In this document: piece by piece, positions 1 to 12,292 of the stretch
Layout of the letters: each line of letters opens with the position of its first letter
Position numbering within the stretch: position 1 is the first letter of the stretch
Source of the DNA: Onchocerca lupi
Taxonomy: Eukaryota > Nematoda > Chromadorea > Rhabditida > Onchocercidae
Assembly: GCA_028564675.1 (NCBI GenBank)
Contig: JAOVVO010000418.1
Location: 1 to 64,000 of the forward strand
DNA length: 64,000 nt
Direction: 5' to 3'
Position numbers and translations under genes: made by a program
Notes under the pieces: model-generated
Told to the model about the DNA's origin: nothing
Databases searched by the model: none
What the model saw: only the letters and a program-made list of their open reading frames with translations

Positions 1-32
1 ATATTTATTTATTTATTTATTTATTTATTTAT
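1..32. repeat. (TTTA)n microsatellite
   Basis: About seven tandem TTTA units at the window edge; the array may continue beyond it. Confidence 0.85.
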
Positions 33-1777
33 GAATAATCCTTTTGACTGAATCGTATTTTATGTGTCGACACGCTTCTCATTGTCCACTATTTTTAAGA
101 TTTTGCTAATGAATATTGAATGATAATATGTTTGATAATATTACTTTTTTAATGACTGAATCAGCTTTATTAAACAAAATTGTTTCTTTCATAACAAGAA
201 CTAGCCGATGTGATCTTTATAAATCTTGAATTGCAATCAAAGTTTCCAAGCTGTGGCGATATCTCTCGGAGCTTTTAAAATTAATCCAAAAAATTCAATA
301 ATTTCGGAATGTAAATGCAATTATGGAAAAGCTCGAAAGCATAGCCATTATTTCTGGCATTATTCTTTCAACATTTGTTACCATTTCTCATACATAGAAA
401 AGTGATATAATGGTATCATGTTGTTACCAAGGAAACTTATTGAAGCAAATGTATTTACGAGTGTTGTATTTGCAAAGAATCATTTTATAAAATGCCATCA
501 CTTTTTCATTGCTTTCAAATTGGAATTTGAATTTTTGATTTTTTTTTTAAATTAAACCACTATAAAAGGCAATATATTTATGGAGCAGGACAAGTGAAAA
601 TTATGCACTTGACAAGAAATATTTGTGGAGTTATTGACTTCTATCTTATCTAAGCTTCAAACTAAAAATCTCTTTTCTTCAATCACTAGAGAAAATAAAC
701 TTATTATGGTAAGTAAAGTGCGAATAAAGCAACAAAGATTTCCTTGCTATTGGTAACAGTAAAAACTAGTCTGATCAACCTATAAAACTGGCCATTAGCG
801 TATCCATTAGAATACTTGCCATTGTTACTAATCCAAACAAACTTAATGCAACATAGATCAATGATAAATTAAACGAAAAAGGAATTGACAAAGAATATAA
901 AAGTGTCATAAATTATCGCTTGCTACCAATGAAATCAACAAAAATATATGTTGAAATGGAAAATTCTTAATTTTAGGGGAATAATGAAAAAAATAATATT
1001 TAGAAATAGAGGGATCGAAGATTAAATAAAATCACAGGCATTACAGGACTAATCTTCTTGCAGATTTGATAACTAAAAAAAAAAAAAAAAACAGAACCTT
1101 AAATGCTAAAATCGAAAAATGAATCAGCATTGGAATGAATTCTCATCGTTTCATTTAGTAACTGAGCTTCATCATTTCTGGCCTAAAACATAACCCAGTG
1201 AACTATTGGTAACGGAGCTTCCATGGCTTCAACCATTTCCTGAAGATTTTTTTCTGTAATTTACTAGTTAGCAGATTTATTCATTAAGATCCGTCAAAAC
1301 TTCAAAAATAGAGCAGAATCCGGCTTGCCGCATTAGTTTTTCCTATGTTCAAAGCTTATTTTCGACCATCTCTCTGCTCTAGTTTACATTCAAAGCGGAA
1401 TAAACTCACATTTTTTATTCAAAAATTTTTATGAAATTAAATTTTCTCTGATCATGTGAAATACAAAGTAACAGAAGATTCCTTTTATCAATCGGACCAA
1501 TTTCACCATCAAATTTCAATTCAACTCAATGTCACATTTTCTTTTTGCAACTACTTATTTAACTTTCTTCATTTGATTCGTTGCATTGAGGTGACAAATC
1601 ATTAGCAAATTGTCCGTTTCTAATTATATTGTAGGATTTCATCTGATTAATTTATTGCTCTTATCATGTCATTCTTTAATTAAAGAAGATAAAAGTTTTT
1701 TCCGCACTCAAGATTTAATTGCTTAGAAGATATGTTTACAAATCAACCAGCAACCATATAAATAGCTTGACATATGC

Positions 1778-1778
<1 letters not shown>

Positions 1779-1823
<45 letters not shown>
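1779..1823. repeat. 45-nt poly-T run
   Basis: An uninterrupted run of T. It could be an old retroposed tail, but no element is visible next to it. Its length is prone to assembly error. Confidence 0.85.
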
Positions 1824-1825
<2 letters not shown>

Positions 1826-2377
1826 TGAAACTAGATCTACAAGTAGAATTCAGTAAAACAGCTGTAATTAAGAGGCACTTTGTGTTGCACATAACGAGTT
1901 CACTAATTACCTGTTGGTAATATCAAAATGAACAGCTTTTCTTTCACTTTTCTTTCCCTCTTAATTTTCTCTTCCCCATTGCCTTCCATCCAAGACAGTT
2001 CCAACCACATGATAAAATCCCCATGTCCACTTCGGCTTCATATCTACAAAATTTTGTCTGTCCAACTTCGAAATTTCACTGCGAAAATCAAACTGCAACA
2101 ACCCATCCTTTTTTGCTTCATAATTATATTTTTACATTTATTTTTTTTCTTTTAAAAGACCAAAAAATGAGTTCATGTTGATTACGTACTCTATGCTAAT
2201 ATCTGTTTAATAATTGCTGAGCGAGAAATATGTAAGGAATAAAACCCAGACATTAGATATGAAAGTAATAATCTGTAAGTGGAAATTGCAATTCCGGAAC
2301 AGGGTAAGCTGCAGCAGATATTTTCAAAAATAGTTAAACTGATATGCCGTTTAAAGAAACTTGAAAAAAAAAATAAC

Positions 2378-2416
2378 GATTCAGCACATTTACGTTTCCT
2401 GGAAATGTGCTGAATC
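2378..2416. repeat. Inverted repeat with A/T-tract flanks
   Basis: Two 14-nt perfectly complementary arms (GATTCAGCACATTT at 2378-2391 and its reverse complement at 2403-2416) enclose an 11-nt loop. An A run lies just before the left arm and a long T run just after the right arm, so pairing can extend well past the arms. It may be a MITE remnant or a transcribed hairpin; no terminal duplication was confirmed. Confidence 0.7.
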
Positions 2417-2936
2417 TTTTTTTTTTTTTTTTTTTTTTTATCGTCAATCTCTTTATTTAAATCGAATGAGAATTTATAATCCAAAAATTGCTCAGCATAT
2501 CATTTTTCTAACTTTCATTCTTGTTTTAATTTTTTCACATTTCTCTAATTTTGCGTTGGTTTGAATGTTTTAACTCAAAAAAATTTAAGTTGTCAAATAT
2601 TTGAATCTTCTTTTTACATGAAAAGTTCGATTGTTATCAAATTTCATCTAAGTAATCAATTAAATATTCAGTCAGTTCATAAGACAGTAAGTTGTGAAGA
2701 GAACATAACTGATATGTTAACTTTTTCGTTTAAATATTAGCTGAATTGGAACAATTTCTTCATAAACATTATACTCAATATTATTTGATCAAATTTCATT
2801 GCTCTCTCCTTCCATAATATTCGTCATTATTTTCATATTCCCAATCTTTTTGTTCCAGCGATTTGAATGATCAGAATATCAAATACTTCACAAATCCTTA
2901 TGAATAATAAAACCTATCTCAAAATTGGAAGTTTAA

Positions 2937-2986
2937 TTTTTCAAATAATTATTAATATATTTGATTTTTCAAATAATTATTAATAT
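2937..2986. repeat. Tandem duplication, 22-nt unit
   Basis: Identical 22-nt units (starting TTTTTCAAATAATTATT) lie at 2937-2958 and 2965-2986, a period of 28 nt. Perfect identity suggests a recent slippage event. Confidence 0.8.
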
Positions 2987-4210
2987 CCCTACGGTTTTCG
3001 TTTTGAGCCTTTCATCACTGTAAAACGCTTTCGGTTCCACTCATTCGCAAAGCTATTCGAACGACTTAAAACTTTTATTTAATTTATTTTTCGTATAAAC
3101 AGGTGTGTTTTGCAAATAAAATTATGTAGTTTATTTCTTACCCCATGGTATTTAAATTGGCTGTTCATCGTCTTCCCGAGAAAAGCTAACACCATTAGAT
3201 ATTAAAACATCCCGTTAATCCTGTAATGCTTAAATTTCCAATGATTCGGACTGTACACTTCCCTGTGCTTATAAGCAACAGCGTTTCACTGACTTTTGGG
3301 ATTAATTTTCGATCATTTGCTAATCAGCATAGATAAGTCATTACTAAACTTTAACGGCATATCCGGTTTCTCCTTGAAATAAGATGAAATGTGTGGTGAT
3401 TAACGATCATTTTTCGTTAGATCTACTTTTAATCAAAATAACGCTACTCAATTCACGGTTTTTAGCGTGAAAGATATTGATTTCAACATTATTGCCTTGA
3501 GTATTTTTTGTACAAGATCTTCATTTCTTTATTCCTGGCGAAAAAATATCGAGATGAATTCTGGAAAACTGACATATTTCTGTGGGGATAATATTGCTCA
3601 TACGGAGAAATGGGCAGGTACTAGCTTTAAAATTGTGAGATTTTTTTCAATTTAGCACGTATCCACTTCCCACTGAGAATCGCTTTTTTAATTCCACTTG
3701 GCTCCTATCTGCCACTTTGTTTTGACTCCAAAAAGAATCTCAAGAAACAAAAGTTCTCGAATATTTTAAATTCTTTGTCAACTACAGATGTCACATAATC
3801 GGAAAAATTTTTTCTGAATAGGCTAAAAATTTTAGCAAAAAGAATTGGATATCGTGAACCTCGCAGTATGTCACCTTACCTAACTAATCTATTTGTATTG
3901 TTCGGGATATTAATTTCATTTTTTTCTGAACTATGAATGATGAAAGAAAAATGTGATTTAAAATTTACGAAATATTTAAATTATTTTTGCTCAACAAACT
4001 AGCAACTCATTTTTCAACTAACTATCTTTCATCCTTTCCATTGACCATGCTATTTCTGATTTACGTTATCTTCGTCTTGCTTATGAACGCAGTTTGGAAA
4101 ACAATTTACCTCGTCTGAATATTTCATGTTTATCTGCTTAGCAACAAATACGGACGTTACGTGAATCGACATCCATATAATTCACCAGTGAAAGAAATTA
4201 GTGAACAACA

Positions 4211-4839
4211 ATGACAAAAGCAAAATGTTTACTGATGGTTACATGGGGGATGATACTATTAGTTTATCGTACTGAATCCCAATATATTTCACGTCGAGGG
4301 TTTTACGTCGATTATAATAGAGGTGATTTGTACATGGTTAGTCCTTCGTATACGTGCTAGGCTGCATTTCTTTTTTCGAAAAAATTTTATTTAAATATTT
4401 CTTTTTATCCTTCTCCTCTTTATCCAGAATTTGAAAATATACTAAGAAATAAATTTCATTCTAAAGCACTTCTCAAAATCTACTCCTTAATTCCAAATTA
4501 ACGAATTTAACGGGTAAATAATATTCAAGTAAATCCATTTTTTTCATCTCATTAAAATTTGTATTCAACGGTGTATCTATAAAACGAGAAAGAAAAACGA
4601 CAAATGAAGATCGACAGAAAAGGGCGAAAAGCAGAATACTTTATACTAAATATCAAAATTGAAATTTTTGAGAAGTTTGAAGACTGTTAGTATTGCAGCG
4701 GAATTTCGGAGTAATCAATCCATTCTCCGATGCAGACAGCAGAAGGACACGCTTTGACAGTTCTCGTGAATTGCCCAAACGATATTTCGATGCACTGGCC
4801 GGTCAGTCACTTGGCAAACGATCAGCTACGATACTATAG
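4211..4839 (+). CDS. nlp-3: Neuropeptide precursor NLP-3
   Basis: Secreted precursor cut at dibasic sites to release neuropeptides. Two exons, 4211-4336 and 4699-4839, are joined in phase 0 (donor ATG|gttagt, acceptor ttgcag) and give 88 residues. Exon 1 encodes a signal peptide (core CLLMVTWGMILLV) and a spacer holding an RR site. Exon 2 holds VINPFSDADS followed by RR, then KR-YFDALAGQSLG-KR, ending SATIL and stop. Known family: the C. elegans NLP-3 peptides as I remember them are AINPFLDSM-amide, AVNPFLDSI-amide and YFDSLAGQSL-amide. The last matches here with one Ser-to-Ala change and keeps the amidation Gly and flanking KR. The INPF peptide is single and lacks the Gly before its dibasic site, so it would not be amidated. 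The exons are too short to stand out as ORFs. Confidence 0.85.
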
Positions 4840-5837
4840 TCTCTGTTTGGTATTGTTTCCATGATCTTTGACAATTATCCACATTGAAATGAATACTTGT
4901 TGTACCATCGAATTAGTGATTTAAAAAGTGTTGTATGTCTTTATTATTTGCTGTCCAGTACGAACACGCTCATGGAAATATCATTAACAATAAAAACCGG
5001 ATTGTTCTCGAGATCCAAATTGTTACTAGCTTTCAGTAATCCAGAATTCCGGGTTCCCAAACGCTTAAACAAATTTAGAAGAGTTTCAAACACCAACCAT
5101 ACGGAAAACAAGAATGAAATAATTTGAACGTCCGAAGATATAGAGGAAAAAGTGTCACATTTCAACTAAACGTACAGTCTGCCCGAATGAATAGCCAGAG
5201 ATCAATCCAAACAGAAGTGTGTACATCTCAGAGATGTAACAATGCCACTCGGGGGTCACTTGATGTACACGTACAAAAAATCCGAAGCATACCACCGCAC
5301 CCCACATTGTCCCTTCTGCGTCCAGTCTTTATCGCGGGAATGTTTCTTCCCTCGAACATCTGATAAATTAGGGCATGTGATCAACATGCGTAAACGTGAC
5401 ACTTGTTGAGAAAAAAATGCAGCATTGAGTTTTGAGATAGACAGAAATTGCTAAGTAGCGAAAGGGATGAGAGGAATAAACGGGAGGTGGATAATGTACA
5501 CAAAAATCTTTCAACAGAAGGAGTGGGTTGAGGGAGGGAGATTTTGTTTTTCTAATTATACTTAATAAGAGATTAACCTTCAGTCTTCAATTCTTTTTCC
5601 TCTTCTTTTCCTCCTTTCTTCTTTACCTCTCCCTTTTTTTCCTCTTCCAACTTCTTCCTCGAAAGAGAAATGAATGAAATATAGGAATACAAATAAAAGG
5701 AAAGACGTATTTTGCGTTGACTTTGCCAATGTTTTATGCTTTATTCGATTCGTATTTTAAGTTAATTTCCCGGGTTATATCATTTATCGGATGGGTGGTA
5801 ATGTGCGCATAATAAACGCTGATAGTTAAAGAACTAG
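4840..5837. other. nlp-3 / INTS10 intergenic region
   Basis: Contains the likely nlp-3 3' UTR and the 5' flank of INTS10. Small open frames here (for example 5124-5363) have no protein-like features. A pyrimidine-rich tract lies around 5580-5660. The two same-strand genes are about 1 kb apart, too far for a typical nematode operon. Confidence 0.5.
4989..4994 (+). terminator. Polyadenylation signal AATAAA, nlp-3
   Basis: Canonical hexamer 150 nt after the nlp-3 stop on the same strand, and the nearest downstream signal. Assignment is by position only. Confidence 0.45.
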
Positions 5838-8800
5838 ATGATGGAATTATCGGCTAAGGAGCACTTGGAACGTTGTTTAACAGAGGAGCATGATTACGCG
5901 ATCGGGAAAGCGCATTGTCGATTGGCATCATTGTATCCTGATTTCGATTTATCGCTGTGTGATGTAAGCCTTTGTAGGTGCGCAAGACACTTTCAAAAAG
6001 TCCATTTATAAATATGCAAGAAAAAAAAATCGGTTCATATCCGGCAGCCAAAATGAGAGTTTTTCGAGGAGTTTACTAAAGAATACTAGTCAGTTTTTCT
6101 TTTTTTCTTATGAATAATTAAAATATACCGCAAAAAGAAATGTTCACTAATGCTGCTCGATCAACTTGACTATTGTAAGTATAACAATGTGAAATTAAGT
6201 AAAAACATTCATGCTGTTCAAGTTTTCGATGAAATTTTAATTTCTTTTTATAGATTACTGAACTACGATTTTATATGAAATGGAGACGTGCAATAGAAGC
6301 TGTCCCAATACTGGAACGGCTGTAAGTTTTCTTCATGATTATTGTTCCGTGATTTTATCATCGTGTGATGAAATCTTGTATAGTCGCCTAATATATATTA
6401 CCATTTAAGCCCATCCATATATTTTAGACTTCCAAAACGTACAGTTATTGAGATTCATTATTTTAGTGTAAAAACACATTCATCAGATGATGCTTGGACA
6501 TTGGTACATCAACTTTTCCTGAAAGCATCGTCTTCAGAGAACTCTACTGAAAAAGGTATTTCTTCAGTAAATTTGATTTTTATTGTAGATTAGCACCGAG
6601 AAAAAATTTTCAGTTTTGTTCACCGAAATTTCAAACGATGCATTTGAATTCATCATTGGTGGCTTAACAAAACGTTTCGACAACGATGATCTTCTGAAAA
6701 CAAAATTACTGCTATTTTGTTTACGTAATGCAGACGAAAACAAGTTCAACAAACTGTTGGTTAGTTTAACTAATTTTTTGTGCTACCCGATGTATTCAAA
6801 ATTCCATTTCATTTTTATTTTTAACAGTCCTTTTTTTTTTCTTTTTTCTTTTTTTTTTGTTTTTGTTTTTCAGATTCTTTTTCTGACATGCAAAAAAAAG
6901 CTGTGAAAAATATTTGAAAAAAATTTCTGGGAAAGTCTGATTAAAAAAGCAGTATTCCATGAATAAATTCATTTTAGAATATCAAAGTAATCCTAAAATC
7001 TTACAATACTGACTTTGTAGAATCGTGCCGTAACTTTTATAACAGAAAGAGCTAGCAATGACAAAGAACTCAAAGGTGGCATTGGCAAATATCATGTTTA
7101 TTTAGGTAATTTTCCTAAATATTTCGAAACTTTCCCACTGTTTAGGATTATATGACCTAAATACCCGAAGAAAGTGCTATTTCAGAATATAAGAGTTAGG
7201 ATTATTTAAAAAGGTTTGTATTAATTGCTTAGTTGGTCATTCAATAAACGTTCGTAAAGTAATAATTTTCAACTTCGTAATAAATGTATGATGATTATGA
7301 GCATAATACTTCCAGATTTAAGATGACCATTTAATTACTGAAAATCAGAATAGCAGTCTTGCACAACACTTCTGATATATTATTTTATTCACCATGCATA
7401 TTTAGTAGTTCTATTTAGCAATCTTTGTTGCTCCCGCTCTCTTGAAGCTGAATTTTACAAACATAACAATGAACAGAGCTTTGAGTATTGTTATCACGGT
7501 TCTTCATGTTGGAATCGCTTGGCCAGAGCATAATGGTGCCTGGACTAATCTTTTACGGTCACTTAATTTTCATGTTTTTTTGTATCAAGAAAAAGCAGTA
7601 ATTCTGTTATCCTAAATATGTTTATTATATTTCATCCGTGTTGGTTGTTTTTATTTCTTCAAGATAGCTTTCAATAATTTCAGGGCAGTCTCAGAAAATT
7701 ATGCAGCCGAAGCACACTATTTCTCACAAGAGAGTTTTAAAATAGGAGCTGCACTGTTCGACAGATGTGTCATTTTGTATGATCTTGGAGCACCTGTTAA
7801 TTTATCTTCAAATATGAGGTATGGTATTGTTATATAGGCAAGATCCCCTTCCAACAAAGTACCTGGAATTTCACTGCTTGCTGATTTAGCGATAAGTTGA
7901 AAAATATGTGCATTTTATAAGATATATTTTTAGTGGATGTAGCGTTTTATCAAATCTTGTGGATAAAACTTATAGTTTAAAAAGTGAAGCTCGTAAGATC
8001 GTATTTCCATTTTTCATGTGGTACGCCTATAAGCAGTGGAAGGAAAATATCAGTGAAGGTGTCTTTTTACGCTTTTTTTTTTTCGTATAACTTTAGTTCT
8101 AAAGCTAATTGCTGTTTTATTGAAATACATAAAATGTGATGTGTCTTGTTACCAAGCACATTTGCAAATGAAAGATTCAACTTTTTTTGGGGAGGCTAGA
8201 TTCAGTATTAGGAAAGTTTATATCACGAAATTCAATAGGTGAAGTACTTGCATGGATCCCAGAAGATAATTGGGCTATGGACGTCGACAAATTACTAAAC
8301 AGTAATACTGAGTGTTTAACTCCTTCAAAAAAAACAAAACTCAAAGAACGAAAGGAAGAGGTAGCAACATTTCAAACAGAGTACTTGATGTCAACACGGC
8401 CGGAGGTAGCTTTTTTTATTTCAAGAAGTTCTCATTCGAAGTAAACTGATCAAGCTTGTTTGAATTTCTGCCTTTATTTTTCGATTGATATCGATGTTCT
8501 TGAAAAGATCTTCTGCGAGATCAGTGGACTTGGCATGAAATATGTGAAAGATTTGTTATGTCTCTGGATATATGCATATAATAACAGGAACAAGTTCTTC
8601 AATTCTATACTTTGCAGTTATGCGAGGCATACGAACTTTGCTGTGCAGCAATCTGTGAATATATCTCGTCGATTTCTATAGATGTTGTTGATGAAAATCT
8701 GTATTTTGCTTCCTTTTACAGCGACATACGACAGTTCATTATCGAATCTCTATTGTTTAAATGCAAAGTCAATGAATTAATAACGTATGCTGATGATGTG

Positions 8801-10471
8801 AGTGCCGTCAAAAAATTTCAAATTGTCAGTTCTTCTGTTATTAGTAATTTTATTATCGATCGGTTTTTTCTAAATTGCATATGTAAATTAACCTTTTATT
8901 TTTGGCAGCCGGGAAATAATGATTTTTGGACGAAATATGTGCTTTATTTCCAACTTGCCTGTGCTCACTGCTTGGATCGGAATTGGCCTGATGCATGTGA
9001 AAATGTGATTCATATGCTTGGTATGTCAACAAAAGACGAAATCGGATCAGAAATGGTTTTGTTCCTATTAAGAATTTTTTCACCTAATTTTGTAGCTGTC
9101 AGAGAAAAAAAAAATCTTGTCACATATTTTTTGTATGCAAAGATAAGCTTATTGAATATTTTAAACTATGTATTCAGGTTTTGTGAAATTGTAAAACCAG
9201 TTAACTAGAAAACTAGTACTTTATTTTTGAATGAATAAATTAGCTATACTTAGCGACAGTGAAAGTTTACATCTCATTTACAGCTCATTTCCGACATACA
9301 TTTATTAAACGCATACACTAAAAACGACTCTAACACTCAGGTTAGTATGATTTTTCTGCAGTAGAGATTGTTCTTCGGTAGAGTTGAAGCACATCTTCCG
9401 ATATCAAATATTACTTTATGCACAGTCGCATTTTATATCAAGTAATGAATTTTTAAATTCAGTTTCTTGGTTGGAACCCAATATCGAGTCAGTTTTCATT
9501 TGTATTTCAGCATTCTTTTTATCAAGCTTCCATTTTTAGCCAACTTTCATAATAATCAAAAAAGAACGATTAAGGAGAATTGTATACGATATTACGTATC
9601 ATATTTTATTTCGGGTACTTCTTTTGCCATTATTTATTAAACTTGTGCAATCGTACATAACGCTTTATTGGTAAAGCTAAAAATTTCAAAAACAGTAACA
9701 TATTCTATTAAATCGCAACAATTCATAAAAGGTACAAATCTCTTACTAATTTAAGGTTTATACATCAACAGCGATGGATCACGATAATGACCAGCTATTG
9801 GGTGCTCTTCTTGTATTATCTCAAATCGACTTTGCAACAAAAGGATATCGATGTTTTAATCGTATTATGCGATATGTGGAAGCAAAGGTATAAACTGCAG
9901 TTAGTCCAACTGTTTCAAAATAAAGCTTTTTGCATTCTTCATACTTGCGCTATGTAGGAATAACATTTAAGAGAAGCAGAGTGCAGCAAATAAATTTGAA
10001 TTAAAGTAATTTGCAGGGATCGTTAAGAAGTGCCGGACTTGTAAAATACATAACTAACATAGCAATTCTAGAAGAATTGTCGAGAATTCAGGATTACTGT
10101 TGCGAATATGTATCCATTCAAATAGCATTACCACAATTGCAAAGGTTGGTCCACTTGTTTTGATCTTGCTATCCATTTTCATATGATAGAAGTACATTGT
10201 CAAACAATGATTACTTTATTATGAATAAGTTCAATTTAATCATTTGAGTTCGCAAATTTTTGCAGTCAGTGATTTTTTGGATGTAAACTTTCCTGTTTCC
10301 AGAAGGATCGGACAGTCAACGCGTCACAGTGTAAGAGGGACGAAAGATGGTCAAAAACAATCAATTGAAGAACAAATGAAAAAGTGTCAAGAAGATCCAT
10401 ATGTCACAGTGTCGACTTATTTTACTGAAAACAAAGAGGCAATAATGAAAATGCTTGGAGCTAAGTTTTAG
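5838..10471 (+). CDS. INTS10: Integrator complex subunit 10
   Basis: Structural subunit of the Integrator complex, which in the nucleus cleaves nascent snRNAs and attenuates Pol II. Fifteen exons: 5838-5963, 6254-6321, 6428-6555, 6614-6759, 7021-7105, 7419-7557, 7684-7818, 7934-8058, 8200-8405, 8618-8797, 8909-9091, 9284-9340, 9756-9887, 10017-10144, 10303-10471; 668 residues (human about 710). All-helical and repeat-like. The identification rests on two stretches that align by eye with human INTS10 from memory: N-terminal GKAHCRLASLYPDF (human AKAWLITARSLYPADF) and C-terminal GSLRSAGLVKYITNIAILEE (human GNFQYENFFNYVTNIDMLEE). The start is a double ATG; the upstream one is chosen. The donor after exon 6 (gtcact) is weak but phase demands it; the exon 15 acceptor could instead be at 10269. 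The gene converges on the minus-strand gene ending at 11171. Confidence 0.8.
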
Positions 10472-11170
10472 AAACTAAAAACTTCACTATACCGGCCGCA
10501 TGTGTACAACGTTATTGTTTTCGTCCGTGTGTACGCAGTATTAAAATTATGTGTGGCGGTCTTTTAAATATTTTATCTCTTTGTTCATCATCTTAACTTA
10601 ATTGTATGTTGCTACAACTTCATCATATTATTATGGTGTCTCACTGAAATTTAGTTTTGGGAATATGAACTTATTTCACTGTTTAATTTTGCTTTATCAC
10701 ATCCAGATAAGATGCTCAGGTCAAATTTTATGCAATTATATGCAGAGGCTTCTGTTTATTCCACATGAGCTTACAGTGCGGAGAAATTCCAATGGGGATG
10801 AATGAGAATATGAATAATGCTGGAAGTCATTTAATAGTTATTCTAGTCATAATCTTTCACTTACGTTAAAAATTGAAGATGTGTTCAATCTGTAGAATCA
10901 ACAATAGCTTCAGAGTATCCAAGCATCAAGGATTTAACCATATGGATTAAATGTCTATAGTCTTTTCGAACTTAGATAACTCAGGGATAACCTCAAGCTT
11001 TCTCAATTGTTTTTTGAACTATACTCATGAAGGAAGTAAGGCTAATCAGTTGAGATGAAAAAGTGCTGGGAAAATTATTTATTATGCTAAAACTAACGGA
11101 ATAAGAAAAAAAAATAGGAAACGATCAAAATACAACGCTAGCGAAGCTTTTATAGTAGGCATCATCCATT
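10472..11170. other. Convergent 3' region between INTS10 and TDP-43-like gene
   Basis: Holds the 3' UTRs of two convergent genes. No exon-like sequence was seen on either strand. In particular, there is no RRM-coding exon that could extend the minus-strand TDP-43-like gene. Confidence 0.55.
11078..11083 (-). terminator. Polyadenylation signal, TDP-43-like gene
   Basis: TTTATT on the plus strand reads AATAAA on the minus strand, about 90 nt past the minus-strand stop at 11171. Confidence 0.5.
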
Positions 11171-12292
11171 TCAGTAAGCACTTTCTGAGGCGGCTGATAC
11201 AGAATTAGCTTTCGAACTTGCTAGAACAGATCTTATTTTTCCATTGGAATTTGGATCCATATCAGCTGTCACTTTCGGTTTGTTAGCTAGTGAGCGTTTC
11301 ACTTGCTTTTTCGTGTTCCCTTGCAGACGAACTAAAACTATGTGTCATTTTCATGTTAATATTCTGGATATTAGGCATTCATTAATTTTTTACAGTGAAC
11401 AAGTTCGGAAATCTAAAGATGAAACGAATACAACTAACCAAATTTTACAGGACGCACGACGATGAACATTTTATTTTTCCATCCTCCAGTCGGAGCTAGA
11501 AAACACGTTTCATCATGATTCATCCTACAAAATGGCTGAATAATAAACAAAGTAGTTTTCTAAAGAGACAAATATTTAACTTGCAACTCGCCTGCAATAG
11601 CTGCCTCCTTCGAAAGGATGGCAACACATTTAATCCAGGAAGCAGTCCAGCAGAAGCTGCAAAACTTGGTCTGCCGGATTCTGTCTCTCTGGATAGGTTT
11701 AAGATGACGATAGTCGCAAAGCTTCATTTAACTTATACTTCTGAGCATCTTCTAGATTGCTCGAATCTTGTATTGCGATGAGACATCGAATCGGATCTTA
11801 TGGACTAACAATTTAGTAAAGAAGCTGGCATTTTTTAGAGCAACGGTCATTGAGTATTGGTATCCTTTTCTCTTCTAATGATTGGACAAGAAAGCTTACT
11901 ATTTGTACCTTATTGATACGAATTACTAAATAATAAAAAGTCAAACATACGAGAGCACTCTGTCGAGACCGGTGTCGGGATTTCGGTACTTCAATCCGGT
12001 GGCATCCTTGAAAACATTTCTCACTGTCCTGACATGGAGTACGCCATGCGAAGGACAAAGAGGAATCTCGATAGCTTTGCTGCCTATGGCATTCGCCACC
12101 ACAACCCACTCCTCGGGTGCACATACCTATAACTACGGCTAATCTATAATCCTAAGCATGGATAACTGTTCTATCTGTCACAAACCTTCTATAATACTAC
12201 TAGTAATAACAATAATTAGTAATAATAATGCAGATAAAACAACATACTGATTTTAGCGATTCGTCCGAACTGCAGATTTGTTCTCCATCCAT
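11171..12292 (-). CDS. Protein with a lone TDP-43 N-terminal domain
   Basis: Six exons on the minus strand: 12248-12292, 11951-12126, 11588-11688, 11449-11495, 11394-11412, 11171-11331; 182 residues. Residues about 25-125 resemble the TDP-43 N-terminal domain, a ubiquitin-like fold that self-associates. Visible motifs are AIEIPLCPSHGVL, DATGLKYRNPDTG and GGWKNKMFIVV, matching the TDP-43 pattern PIEIP, GLRYRNP, GW..YVV in order. A Ser/Pro/Gly-rich insertion of about 25 residues (exon 3) splits the domain between the RNP motif and RRQLLQA. There is no RRM or Gly-rich tail: after VVRP comes a basic and Ser-rich tail ending SAASESAY. Exon 5 is only 19 nt. Splice phases agree throughout. Family call fairly sure; function unknown. 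It could be a truncated TDP-1 paralog or a separate NTD-only family. Confidence 0.65.

Larger units (their letters stand above)
1..4210. other. Gene-poor AT-rich flank
   Basis: I see no supportable gene in this stretch. Open frames are short, made of A/T runs, and lack splice partners with protein-like content. It holds a TTTA tetranucleotide repeat at the very start, a 45-nt T run at 1779-1823, a hairpin at 2378-2416 and a tandem duplication at 2937-2986. The end may include the promoter of the nlp-3 gene that starts at 4211, but no element can be named. Confidence 0.6.
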
